Assembly: GCF_023516715.1 (NCBI RefSeq)
Contig: NZ_JAMGSI010000002.1
Span: 992,001-1,056,000, forward strand
Length of the DNA: 64,000 bases
Direction: 5' to 3'
Origin: Akkermansia massiliensis
GTDB taxonomy: Bacteria; Verrucomicrobiota; Verrucomicrobiia; Verrucomicrobiales; Akkermansiaceae
This document shows, piece after piece, positions 33,030 through 41,928 of this stretch (the stretch's first letter is position 1; each line of letters opens with the position of its first letter). A program made the position numbers and the translations under genes. Below the pieces are notes generated by a model. It was not told the DNA's origin and ran no database searches. It was given only the letters and a program-made list of their open reading frames with translations.

Positions 33030-35432
33030 TCAATAATAGGGGGTGAGCCCGTCTTTCCAGAGCTTCTTGAGTTTGGCTACGTCGCAGTCCAGCACCTTTT
33101 CCCCGCCGCAGCAGGTGGCGGTGAGGCTCTTTTCCTTCGTGACGCTACCGATGCAGGCGCAGGGGAAGCCGGCCATGGCCGCTTCAAAGTCCGCGGCGAA
33201 TTCCGGGTCCACTTCCACCAGGATGCGGCCCGTGCTTTCACTGAACAGGGGGACTGCCGGGGATTTCCATCCGTTGACGGTCGGCGCCTTCGTGAGGTCC
33301 AGCCGTACGCCGCCCTTGCCGGAGAAGGCCATTTCCGCCGCCGTGACGGCCAGGCCGCCTTCGGAGACGTCGTGGGCGGAGAGCACCAGGCCGGAAGTCA
33401 GGGCGTTGTAATAGGCCTTGTACAGCTCCATGTTTGCCGCACAGTCCGTTTGGGGGACCTTGCCGTCTTCCACGCCGTGGGTGCGGGCGAAAACGGAGCC
33501 TCCCATCTCGTCTTCCGTGTGGCCGATGAGGTACAGCAGGCTGTCGTTCCGCCGCAGGGAGGAGCCGATAACATGGTCCGGACTTTCCACCACGCCGAAG
33601 CCGGAGCAGAGGAAGGTGACGGGCACGTTGATGGGGCCGTCTTCCGTTTCAAAGTAGTTGTAGAAGGAGTCCTTGCCGGAGATGAAGGGGGCGTTGTACG
33701 CGTCCGCCGCTCTGGCGATGGCCTTCACGCATTCCACCAGGCGGCCGAGTTCCGCCGGGTCTTCCGGGTTGCCCATGCAGAAGTTGTCCAGCAGGCCGAT
33801 CTTGTCCGGGTTGGAGCCTACCAGGATGAGCTGGCGCACGCATTCGTCCACGGTGCCGGTGCCCATGGCGTAGGGGTCCGTCTTGCCCCATTCCGGAAGA
33901 ATGGCGCAGGCCATGGCCATGCACTTGTCCGAGCCGTCGATGTCCACCACGGAGCCGTCCTGCGGGGCGTCCGCCTGTGCGCCCGCCAGGGGCTTCAGGA
34001 TGGTGTTGCCCTGCACTTCATGGTCGTATTCCCGGATGATGGGTTCGCGGGAGACGATGGCGAAGTCTCCCATGACGGTTTCCAGGGATTTGTTCAGGTC
34101 CTTGTCCGGGAGGGGCAGGCCCGTGAGGCCCTTGCCGGGGGTGAAGACGGATTCCAGCTTCTTGATGGGGGCGTCATGCAGCTTGGAGTTGTCCAGGCAG
34201 CAGACGAGTTCCCCCTTGTGCCAGACTTTCAGGATGCCCGTATCGTCGGAATGGCCCAGGACGGTCAGCTCCGTCTGGAAGGTGTCCGCCAGCTTCTGGA
34301 GCTCCGGCAGGTCTTTTTCCTCCACGGCCAGGACCATGCGTTCCTGGGATTCCGACAGGAAGATTTCCCAGGAGATGAGGCCCGGTTCCTTAAGGGGTGC
34401 GTTGTCCAGGAAGATTTCCCCGCCCGTGACGGAGAGCATTTCCCCGGCGGCGGAAGAGAAGCCGCCCGCGCCGCAGTCCGTGATGAAGACGATGAGGCCG
34501 CGTTCGCGCGCTTCCAGAATGAAGTCCAGCGTTTTCTTTTCCTCAATCGGGTTGCCGATCTGCACGGCGGTGAAGTCCTCTTCGTGGGAGGCTTCGTCCA
34601 GCGCGGCGGAGGAGAAAGTGGCCCCCTTGAGGCCGTCGCGTCCCGTGCGTCCGCCGATGACGATCACCTTGAGGCCGGGGCGCATTTCCTTCAGGATGTC
34701 CCCGCGGGGAATCACGCCGGCGGTTCCGCAGAAGACGAGGGGGTTGTAAATGTACGTGGGGTCAAACTGGATGGCGCCGTTCACGGTGGGAATGCCCATG
34801 CGGTTGCCGTAGTCGCGCACGCCGCGCACCACGCCGCGCATGATGCCCAGGGGGTGGATGACGTCCGGAGCGGTGATGTCCGCCGGATTCGTGTCCGGAG
34901 CGCCGAAGCAGAAGACGTCCAGGGAGGCGATGGGCTTGGCGCCCTTGCCTGCGCCCAGAATGTCGCGGATGACGCCGCCCAGCCCGGTGTTGGCCCCGGC
35001 ATAGGGTTCAATGGCGGAGGGGTGGTTGTGCGTTTCCGCCTTCAGGCAGACGGCCAGCTTGTCGTCCAGGGCGATGAAGCCGGCGTTGTCGTCAAACGCG
35101 CTGAGCACGAAGCCCGGCTTGCGTTCCATGATCTTTTCGGAAGGCTTCTTGATGTAGGTCTTGAAGAGGCTGTCCACGGTTTCCGGCGCGCCTCCGTTGA
35201 CGCTGTGGCTGATGGAGGCGGAGAAGATGCGGTGCTTGCAGTGTTCCGACCAGGTCTGGGCGATCACTTCCAGCTCCACGTCAGTGGGGTCGCGGTCGAT
35301 TTCGCGGAAAATCTGCTGGACGACTTCCATGTCCTCGCGGGACAGGGAAAGCTTCTGCTTTTTGCTGAGTTCAAGCAGTTCGTCGCTGCTCAGGTCCCTC
35401 ACGGGAACGGTGCGGTAGGTTTTGGCGGACAT
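33030..35432 (-). CDS. purL: FGAM synthase catalytic subunit PurL
   Basis: An 800-residue ATP-dependent subunit of phosphoribosylformylglycinamidine synthase, small-PurL type, which requires PurQ and PurS. Recognisable blocks: AQTWSEHCKHRIFSASI near the start, KAETHNHPSAIEPYAGANTG (phosphate/metal region), GGRTGRDGLKGATFSS, ITDCGAGGFSSAAGEM and SAHDVSEGGLAVTAAEM. It starts 21 bases after the double-PurS gene and precedes purQ, completing the three-part enzyme. Confidence 0.95.
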   Translation of the reverse strand: MSAKTYRTVPVRDLSSDELLELSKKQKLSLSREDMEVVQQIFREIDRDPTDVELEVIAQTWSEHCKHRIFSASISHSVNGGAPETVDSLFKTYIKKPSEKIMERKPGFVLSAFDDNAGFIALDDKLAVCLKAETHNHPSAIEPYAGANTGLGGVIRDILGAGKGAKPIASLDVFCFGAPDTNPADITAPDVIHPLGIMRGVVRGVRDYGNRMGIPTVNGAIQFDPTYIYNPLVFCGTAGVIPRGDILKEMRPGLKVIVIGGRTGRDGLKGATFSSAALDEASHEEDFTAVQIGNPIEEKKTLDFILEARERGLIVFITDCGAGGFSSAAGEMLSVTGGEIFLDNAPLKEPGLISWEIFLSESQERMVLAVEEKDLPELQKLADTFQTELTVLGHSDDTGILKVWHKGELVCCLDNSKLHDAPIKKLESVFTPGKGLTGLPLPDKDLNKSLETVMGDFAIVSREPIIREYDHEVQGNTILKPLAGAQADAPQDGSVVDIDGSDKCMAMACAILPEWGKTDPYAMGTGTVDECVRQLILVGSNPDKIGLLDNFCMGNPEDPAELGRLVECVKAIARAADAYNAPFISGKDSFYNYFETEDGPINVPVTFLCSGFGVVESPDHVIGSSLRRNDSLLYLIGHTEDEMGGSVFARTHGVEDGKVPQTDCAANMELYKAYYNALTSGLVLSAHDVSEGGLAVTAAEMAFSGKGGVRLDLTKAPTVNGWKSPAVPLFSESTGRILVEVDPEFAADFEAAMAGFPCACIGSVTKEKSLTATCCGGEKVLDCDVAKLKKLWKDGLTPYY

Positions 35433-35453
35433 GTGGATGGGGAAGGAGAGGGG

Positions 35454-35900
35454 TTAGGCGATGGTCCAGTTGTGAATGGCGGGGTTGCAGACGTCCTTGG
35501 CAAAGCGCGCCGCCAGGGCTTCCTTGTCCCCCTGGCCGAAGACGTACACGCGCTGGGTGATTTTCAGGCCGTCCAGGGTAAAGCCCATGTTCTGGCGGCC
35601 GCGGTAGTTTTGCAGGATGGCTTCCTTTTCCAGGTCCAGGGCGCCGGCCTTCATGCCGTAGTCAATCGTGAACAGGGAGTCTTTCAGGATGGGGGCGGCC
35701 TGTTCCGTGCATTCCTGGGAGATGGGGTCCACCAGTACACTCAGGAGATATTCGCGGGCTTTTTGTTCGTCCCCGCTGATTTCTACGGTGTAAACGCGGC
35801 TGCGGCGGAAGGTGAGGCCGGCATTCAGGGGAGTGTAGAGCAGGGCGTCCGCGTTGGCGGCGGCCTGGAACCGGCTGATAACTTCAAAGTGGAGGGTCAT
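35454..35900 (-). CDS. purS: PurS-like subunit with two PurS domains in tandem
   Basis: A 148-residue protein, about twice the usual PurS (near 80). Residues 75-148 follow PurS well: IDYGMKAGALDLEKEAILQN, then FTLDGLKITQRVYVFG and FAKDVCNPAIHNWTI. Residues 1-70 look like a second, more divergent copy (SRFQAAANADALLYTPL, FRRSRVYTVEISG, EYLLSVLVDPISQE). PurS bridges PurL and PurQ. The double form resembles the duplicated N-terminal domain of large fused PurL. ATG 35900 begins the first domain. It lies between purC (74 bases upstream) and purL (21 downstream). Confidence 0.75.
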   Translation of the reverse strand: MTLHFEVISRFQAAANADALLYTPLNAGLTFRRSRVYTVEISGDEQKAREYLLSVLVDPISQECTEQAAPILKDSLFTIDYGMKAGALDLEKEAILQNYRGRQNMGFTLDGLKITQRVYVFGQGDKEALAARFAKDVCNPAIHNWTIA

Positions 35901-35974
35901 ATCGCTCAAGAATGTTGGTAAAATGAAAAATGGGGGCCGGTCGGACAACCGGCTCCCATGAAAGGGGAAAGGGC

Positions 35975-36685
35975 TCAGGCCTTGTTCTGGAGCCGGGAGA
36001 GGACTTCCTCGTAGGCTTCCATCACGTTGCCCAGGTCCTGGCGGAAGCGGTCCTTGTCCATCTTCTCGCCGGTCTTGATGTCCCACAGGCGGCAGGTGTC
36101 CGGGGAAATCTCGTCAGCCAGCACGATCTGGGAGGGATCTTCCGCCAGACGGCCGAATTCAATCTTGAAGTCCACCAGCGTCAGGCCCACCTGCTTGAAG
36201 AAATCAATCAGCACGTCGTTCACGATGCGGGCCTGGTCCTTCAGGAAGGCGCATTCCTCTTCCGTGGCGGCATTCAGTTCACGGGCGTAATCATCATTGA
36301 TGAAGGGATCGCCCAAGTCGTCGTCCTTGTAGGAAAACTCCACGATCGGCTTCTTGAAGGGGGTGCCTTCCTTGACGCCCATGCGGCGGCTGAAGGAGCC
36401 GGCGGCGATGTTGCGCACGATCACTTCCAGGGGAAGGATGGAAACCTTTTTCACGTCGATGTTGATGTCGTCCACGTCCGCGACCAGGTGGGTCTTCACA
36501 CCCTTGCTTTCCAGCATGCGGTAAATGACCAGGGTGATGGCCTTGTTCATCCTGCCCTTGTTTTCAAACTGGGCCTTCTTGGCTCCGTTTCCGGCGGTGG
36601 CGTCGTCCTTGTATTCCATGCGGAGGACGTTGGGATTGTCAGTCGTATAAAGGCGTTTGGCCTTCCCTTCGTAAATAGGTTCCAT
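35975..36685 (-). CDS. purC: SAICAR synthase PurC
   Basis: A 236-residue phosphoribosylaminoimidazole-succinocarboxamide synthase, adding aspartate in purine synthesis. MEPIYEGKAKRLYTTDNPN is the ATP-binding start; LEVIVRNIAAGSFSRRMGV and VDFKIEFGRLAEDPSQIVL are conserved blocks, followed by ADEISPDTCRLWD. It is the first gene of the purine block on this strand. ATG 36685 is chosen because all similarity starts there. Confidence 0.95.
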   Translation of the reverse strand: MEPIYEGKAKRLYTTDNPNVLRMEYKDDATAGNGAKKAQFENKGRMNKAITLVIYRMLESKGVKTHLVADVDDINIDVKKVSILPLEVIVRNIAAGSFSRRMGVKEGTPFKKPIVEFSYKDDDLGDPFINDDYARELNAATEEECAFLKDQARIVNDVLIDFFKQVGLTLVDFKIEFGRLAEDPSQIVLADEISPDTCRLWDIKTGEKMDKDRFRQDLGNVMEAYEEVLSRLQNKA

Positions 36686-36993
36686 GATACGTGTTGCGCA
36701 GGGTTGAATGCGTGCGGGGATGTTACGCCAGACGTTCCGCACGGTCAAGCCGCAACTGGACGAAGGAAGGGGGCGCCTCCGCACGCCCTTGCGGCTATCC
36801 CATGGGGAAGGAATTGACAAGGGCCATCCAACCGGGCAAACCCGGTTTTCCGGTCTCTGGACTCGGGTCTTTTCCGGAGAGCCACGGAGGTGAATGTCTG
36901 AAATCCGGCACAAACCGGCGGCCATTATTCTTCTGAATGAAAAAAGCATAATCAACTTGCCACCTGTTTCCGCGGATGTTAGGAAGATGATTG
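36686..36993. other. Divergent promoter region between purC and an exported protein
   Basis: No gene. A hairpin AACCGGG-CAAA-CCCGGTT (36830-36847) with TT after it lies midway. I see no riboswitch that I can recognise upstream of purC. Confidence 0.45.
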
Positions 36994-38718
36994 ATGTTCA
37001 AACTGGCTGCATGTTTCTGGACGGCTCTCGCTCTCACACTTCCGTCCCGGGCGGAGGACACCTGCCATTCCGATGTTGAAAGTTGGAGTACTCTAAGATG
37101 CCCGGTTCAGTATTTTGCCGTGGAATCCCAGAACAGCCGCTATTGGACGACCCTTTTTCCGGACAATCCGCCCTTTGCCTATGCGTGCCTGTACCTTCCT
37201 TCGTTTGACCGTGAATTCGGCTTTTATCTGGACGGGAACGAACTGTGCTGGGCCAGAGCCATCGGGCCATGCAGCATGCAGATGCTATCCCAGTTTCCGG
37301 TGGCGGATTTCCGGAGTCCCGGGATGAAACAGGCTGCCGTGCTGCTGACCTGCTTGCACTTTCCCGTTTTAGGGAATCTTTTGGAGGGATGGGACTGTGT
37401 TGCCGATACCGTAACGGAAGAAGACCCTTTTGCCGGGCGTAAAAGAAATATGGTTCTGAATTTCCTCCAATTCCGGGAATATCGTGAGCTCTCTGCCGCC
37501 TGGGTGGAGGCCGTGGTCAATCCTGTTCTTTACAGTCGCTTATTTGTTAAAAGAGGCCGGACGGCATTAAACCCTGCCGTAGCGGCTGAACTTCGCAAAA
37601 CGTGGGATGAAGCGGTCACTCGCAGAACTTTCCCCATGGACCTGTACCGCCAGTACGTGACCGGGTGCGACGGGAATTACTGCTACTTCCGCGGGGAGTC
37701 CGGCGCTATGGCGGAAGACCTGTGCCGGGGAGAAGGCAGGATGAGGCCGGCCATGAGGTTTCTGGCCTGGGGATTGGCAGACATGGCCATGATGGATGAT
37801 TTGACCCCGGCAGGGGAGCAATGGGTGATGAAGCAGTGCGCCGCCGTCCGGAAGTATGCCGCAGAAGCGGGTGACGAGCCGCCTCCCATGGTGTCCAGTG
37901 AATGGGTGGAGGGATTCAGTAAACGGGTTTGGAAACGAATGGAGCAGGATGAGGCCGCCCGGGAACGGGAAAAAAGCATGCGCGGGGAGTTTGCAGCTGC
38001 GGAAGAGGAGCCGGAAGAAAAAGCGCCCTCCCCGTATTCGGGAGAAAAATATGTCCGTGGGTTCCGGGAGCGTTTTCTGAAGCCTTTGGGAACAAATCCC
38101 CTTTGGAAGGATTTGTTCCCGGCGGGGACGGAGGGGAAGCCCGCCGTGTGCTGTTTGCTTCCCGGGCGCGGCATCTGCGGTTTTTATCTGGATGGCCCCC
38201 TCATGGGGCGTGCGGAATCCCAGTCACATCATCCCTGGGAGGTTTATGACAGCTGGTTTTTTCACCGGGTACCGGAAAGGGAGTTATTCCCTTATGAGGG
38301 CATTCCGGATGCGGAGGGGGATTGTGAAGCCAGGGTGAAGAGGGAGTGGCTCATCGTCGGGAGGGAGATAGGCGGCATGATGGAAGGGTTGCTCACCGGG
38401 ATTGCCAGGGGAGAGCTGGTGTCCGGAAAAGGGAGAACGGCTCATCACGTGGACGATACCGGCTTTTGCATCGTGCGCGGGGCTGACGGAACGGAGAGGA
38501 TCATGTCTGCCGCTGATGCTGATTTGGGAACCGTGGTGGAGCTGATGGATTTATTGTATACCATGGACCTGCTGTTCACTTGCGATGAGGATTATTTGAA
38601 GGGAATTATTGAGAAGCGTGCCGTGCTGCAGGGAAGAACGCCGGAGGAAGGGGCGCGGGAATATCGCCGTGAAAGCGGCCTGTGGAGCAGCAGGGGTGGC
38701 CGGGCCTGGTGGTTTTAA
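36994..38718 (+). CDS. Exported protein of unknown function with internal duplication
   Basis: A 574-residue protein with a signal peptide (MFKLAACFWTALALTLPSRA). It has two related modules. The first, about 30-80, contains RYWTTLFPDNPPFAYACLYL then REFGFYLDGNELCWAR; the second, about 355-410, contains NPLWKDLFPAGTEGKPAVCC then GICGFYLDGPLMGRAES. An acidic linker (AAAEEEPEEKAPS) precedes the second module. The C-terminal 200 residues include SWFFHRVPERELFPYEG. No known domain was recognised. The neighbour at 38850-39626 corresponds to the start of the first module joined to the end of the second. ATG 36994 matches that neighbour's start (MFKL). Confidence 0.7.
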   Translation: MFKLAACFWTALALTLPSRAEDTCHSDVESWSTLRCPVQYFAVESQNSRYWTTLFPDNPPFAYACLYLPSFDREFGFYLDGNELCWARAIGPCSMQMLSQFPVADFRSPGMKQAAVLLTCLHFPVLGNLLEGWDCVADTVTEEDPFAGRKRNMVLNFLQFREYRELSAAWVEAVVNPVLYSRLFVKRGRTALNPAVAAELRKTWDEAVTRRTFPMDLYRQYVTGCDGNYCYFRGESGAMAEDLCRGEGRMRPAMRFLAWGLADMAMMDDLTPAGEQWVMKQCAAVRKYAAEAGDEPPPMVSSEWVEGFSKRVWKRMEQDEAAREREKSMRGEFAAAEEEPEEKAPSPYSGEKYVRGFRERFLKPLGTNPLWKDLFPAGTEGKPAVCCLLPGRGICGFYLDGPLMGRAESQSHHPWEVYDSWFFHRVPERELFPYEGIPDAEGDCEARVKREWLIVGREIGGMMEGLLTGIARGELVSGKGRTAHHVDDTGFCIVRGADGTERIMSAADADLGTVVELMDLLYTMDLLFTCDEDYLKGIIEKRAVLQGRTPEEGAREYRRESGLWSSRGGRAWWF

Positions 38719-38849
38719 TCCGGGGCCGGGGGGATTTTCCCTGTGTCTTTTCCGGAAACGTCCGGGCTAGGGCTCCGCAGCGGAAGGGCCGGAGATGAAT
38801 TGCCTTTATTAACTTGCCCATGGTATTCTACTGGTTTAAAAAAATACTG

Positions 38850-39626
38850 ATGTTCAAACTGCTGCTCTGCTTCTGGATGACTTTTTCGCTGGTTCCTTTT
38901 CCATCGGCGGCAGATGAGGAGGTAGAAGAAGGAATGACTCTCATTTACCCGGCCCAATATTTCGCATGCGCTTGGGAAGAGGCCTATTGGGGTGACGCCG
39001 GCGTTTATTGGGAAATGCTTTTCCCGGAAAATCCCCCCTTTACGTATGCCTGCATTTACCTGGGGTCCTTTGACTAGGAGTTCGGTTTTTATCTGGACGG
39101 AACGCTGATAGTCCGGGCTTCTTCCCTGAATTTGAATCCTGCCCAGATGTATTGCAATTGGTTTTTTGAAGGAACTCCTGAAAGGCGCCTTATTCCTTAT
39201 GAAGGCGAACCATTCTGGATGGATGCCGGGGGCGTGGGCCGGGATTATTCACCCAGGGTGAAACGGGGGTGGATGGATATGGGGAAGGGTTTGTCCCGGC
39301 TGATCATCCGGGTCCTGGACCATGCCGCTTCCGGGGAGATTGCCGCCGGGAAGGCGGCGGGGGATTCAGACCCGGATTCCCTGGACATGGTGATCATCCG
39401 CGGGATGGACGGAAAAACCAGGATACTGATGCCGCAGGACGAGGGGTTTGAAACCGTGGAGAAGCTGCTGGAGTGTGCGTACAGCGCATACCAGGACGAA
39501 AGCGTGAAGGACAGTGCGGGGTATATCATGAAGCATTACGATGTGTTGCGGGGGAAGACTCCGCCGGCGGGAGGGTACCCCCGCAAAGAGTGCTTTGGAA
39601 TCAATGGGAGCCGTTTTGACTGGTAG
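38850..39626 (+). pseudogene. Paralogue of the preceding exported protein, interrupted by in-frame TAG
   Basis: One reading frame from ATG 38850 to the stop at 39626 is broken only by TAG at 39075-39077 (codon 76). Before it: signal peptide MFKLLLCFWMTFSLVPFPSA and MLFPENPPFTYACIYLGSFD. After it: EFGFYLDGTLIVRASS, NWFFEGTPERRLIPYEGEP and RIIRVLDH-type C-terminal sequence, all matching the 36994-38718 protein. In that paralogue the TAG position is Arg in SFDREFGFYLDG. The remainder shows no frameshift, so the stop is either recent, read through, or a sequencing error. The gene has a single module instead of two. Confidence 0.75.
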
Positions 39627-39712
39627 GCGGAAGGGGTTCAGGCAGCCCTTGATGCACTGGCCGTGTGCCTCTACGGGAATTTAGTCTTGATACCGGTAGG
39701 GGTGCGCGTATC

Positions 39713-41572
39713 ATGCACTTTAGTATGCACGCCGACTTGGAGAAATTATTGTCTCTGGGGAAAATCACCCCCTCTCTCGCTGAAAAACTTGATCGCATCG
39801 CACCTGGCCGTTACTGCTTCCATACCACCTGGGGCGCCGGCAAAGTCATTTCCTGGAACCTGGCCGCCAAAAAGCTGGTTATTGATTTTGAGGAAAATCC
39901 GGAACACGAAGTTGCCTTGGAATTTGCTCCAAAAATTTTGGAGTTCCTCCATGATGACCATTTCCTGGCCAGGCGTTATGAAGATACCGAATCCCTGATC
40001 AACCTGTCCGTGGACGATCCGGTGGAACTGGTGCGCGTCACCTTGCAGGGCTACGGCAATTCCCTTACCCCGGAAAAGCTGGAAGCTGCGCTGAAAGGCA
40101 CCGTGATTGCCGCGGACAAATGGAAGAACTGGTGGGACAAGGTGCGCGCCATGCTCCGTTCCAACGTCCAGTTCATGATGCCTACCCGCAAGGGAGAGCG
40201 CATCACGCTCCGCACGAATATTCTTTCCCGCGCCCAGGCCGCCCTGGAGGATTACAACAAGGCCGCGGACCTGAAAGCCAAGGTGCGCGTGCTGGACGGC
40301 ATCAAGATGGAAACGGTCATGACGGAGCCGGACGCCGTCAACGCCCTGGTTCAGGCGGTGGACGCCGACGTGCGCAACGGCGGAAGCCTGGCTCTTCAGC
40401 AGGTGCTGGAGCTGGCCGTGCTCCGGGACGACCTGATCGCCGCCGTGAAGAACACGGAAGCGGCCCAGGCCGTCTACCCCCTCCGCTCCATCGTAGAAGC
40501 CAATATCGGCGATGTGGAACGCTTCGCGGAAGTGCTCAATTCCATGCCCGCCGTGCGCCAGAAGCGCGTGTACGTTACGCTGCCCGCCGTCTTTGGAGAA
40601 GAGTGGACGCAGAAGGCGCTGGAGCTGTTTGACGCGAGCGGCGCCCGCGCCGTGGGAGAGATTGCCAAGTTCCTGATAGAGGAAGGGCATGACAAGGCCC
40701 TGGTCAAGCATTTGAAGCATGAACTGCTGCGCCAGACTCTTCCGGCTGAATCCCTCATCTGGATATGCCGCCAGCGGCATGACGCCTCCAAGCCCCTCTT
40801 CGGCCTTCCCGTCGGCATTGCGATGCTTTCCCTGATTGAACAGGACCACATGGACGGCGGCCCCAACCGCATGCTGCGCTTGAAAAACCTGTTCATGGAG
40901 GACAAGAACATCATCCAGGAAATGATCAAGGGGCAGGACGTGGCGGAAGTGCGCCAGTTCGCCAAGATGCTGTACAATACCTCCGCCTTCTCCGAACAGG
41001 ACCGCGGTGCGCTGATGGCCCGCGTGATCAGCGTGTTCCCTGACCTGCACGCCATCGTGCTGGACGCCCTGGTGGATACCTCCGACAAGCCGGAACCGAT
41101 TTTCGTTTCCTGGGACAGCCTGGAAGCCCGCAAGAAGGAGCTGGAAGAGCTGGTGAATGTGAAGATTCCGGAAAACCTGCACAACAAGAAGATTTCCCGT
41201 GCGGAGGGAGACCTCCGTGAAAACGGCGGCTACCAGGATGCCAAGGAAGTGGAAAAGGTGCTCAACCGCCGCCGTTCCGAACTGGAGCAGGCGCTGGCCC
41301 TGGCCCGCGGCACGGACTTTGCCGTGACGGATACCTCCAAGGCCGCCATGGGGATGAAGGTGACCCTCCAGCCCCTGGCCGGAGGGGATGCCGTGGTGTA
41401 CACCATTCTGGGCGCGTGGGATACGAATCCGGAAAAGCACATTGTCTCCTATCTTTCCCAGGTTGGCAAGGAGCTGACGGGCAGGAGCGTGGGAGACCAG
41501 GTGAAGATCGTGCCGATGGACGGCGACAAGAAGAAAGTGTTCACCATTACGAAGATTGAAGCCGCTTTTTAA
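39713..41572 (+). CDS. GreA-type transcript cleavage factor with large N-terminal extension
   Basis: A 619-residue protein. The last 160 residues are a complete GreA: a coiled coil with the acidic tip (LEELVNVKIP, then GDLRENGGYQDAKEVEKV, with the Asp and Glu that reach the polymerase centre) and the FKBP-like domain (VVYTILGAWDTNPEKHIVSY, LTGRSVGDQVKIV). The first 450 residues start with a small beta domain (CFHTTWGAGKVISWNLAAKK, IDFEENPEHEV) and continue as helical repeats. Long GreA proteins of this kind are known in Chlamydiae. It rescues backtracked RNA polymerase; the extension's role is unknown. An ATG at 39725 is also possible. Confidence 0.85.
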   Translation: MHFSMHADLEKLLSLGKITPSLAEKLDRIAPGRYCFHTTWGAGKVISWNLAAKKLVIDFEENPEHEVALEFAPKILEFLHDDHFLARRYEDTESLINLSVDDPVELVRVTLQGYGNSLTPEKLEAALKGTVIAADKWKNWWDKVRAMLRSNVQFMMPTRKGERITLRTNILSRAQAALEDYNKAADLKAKVRVLDGIKMETVMTEPDAVNALVQAVDADVRNGGSLALQQVLELAVLRDDLIAAVKNTEAAQAVYPLRSIVEANIGDVERFAEVLNSMPAVRQKRVYVTLPAVFGEEWTQKALELFDASGARAVGEIAKFLIEEGHDKALVKHLKHELLRQTLPAESLIWICRQRHDASKPLFGLPVGIAMLSLIEQDHMDGGPNRMLRLKNLFMEDKNIIQEMIKGQDVAEVRQFAKMLYNTSAFSEQDRGALMARVISVFPDLHAIVLDALVDTSDKPEPIFVSWDSLEARKKELEELVNVKIPENLHNKKISRAEGDLRENGGYQDAKEVEKVLNRRRSELEQALALARGTDFAVTDTSKAAMGMKVTLQPLAGGDAVVYTILGAWDTNPEKHIVSYLSQVGKELTGRSVGDQVKIVPMDGDKKKVFTITKIEAAF

Positions 41573-41642
41573 TTTTTAAGAGAGTTGCTTTCCCTTTTGA
41601 CTAAGGCCTTTTTGTTGTTCATGGAAAAACTTTCCATTGTTT

Positions 41643-41661
41643 CACGGATTTAGAATCCGTG
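41643..41661. promoter_or_regulatory. ACGGATT palindrome, copy A
   Basis: CACGGATT-TAG-AATCCGTG, perfect 8+3+8 inverted repeat, about 70 bases after the GreA-fusion stop and 270 before the PEP-CTERM start. Confidence 0.5.
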
Positions 41662-41848
41662 GTCAACAAAAAAGACCAGAGTTCGGATTATTATTTCATT
41701 AGTATGAATACCTTAATCAAACAGACTATTGTTTGAATGGGCTGGACAATCTCTCCGGCAAAGATTCATTTTTCAAGGCACAAAAAATAAAACGGCTTAT
41801 TTTCAATGAGATGCGCAGTATATTTTTTCAGATTTTCTTCTAACATTC

Positions 41849-41871
41849 ATAACGGATTCTAAATTCGTTAT
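41849..41871. promoter_or_regulatory. ACGGATT palindrome, copy B
   Basis: ATAACGGATT-CTA-AATTCGTTAT, 10-base arms with one G/T mismatch, ending 57 bases before the ATG at 41929. Confidence 0.5.
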
Positions 41872-41928
41872 TTGTCAAGAAATGGAAGCGGTGTTTCATC
41901 ATTTCCAATCACATATCCCATTGACACC

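Larger units (their letters stand above)
41573..41928 (+). promoter_or_regulatory. Palindrome-rich leader of the surface-protein cassette
   Basis: This 356-base AT-rich region holds five perfect or near-perfect inverted repeats: ATGGAAA-N3-TTTCCAT (41621-41637), CACGGATT-N3-AATCCGTG (41643-41661), TCAAACA-N6-TGTTTGA (41717-41736), AAAATAA-N6-TTATTTT (41784-41803) and AACGGATT-N3-AATTCGTT (41851-41869). None is followed by a T-run on the plus strand. The second and last share the core also found around the autotransporter gene. Confidence 0.5.

Noticed and set aside
32973-35921. A 982-codon plus-strand frame opposite purL
   Set aside because: Antisense to a strongly conserved enzyme; Val/Gly/His/Asp-rich shadow translation without a family.
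39075-39077. TAG as a pyrrolysine or selenocysteine-like recoded codon
   Set aside because: No pyl genes or recoding structure are visible, and the paralogue has Arg at this place; a simple nonsense change is more likely, though I cannot exclude read-through.
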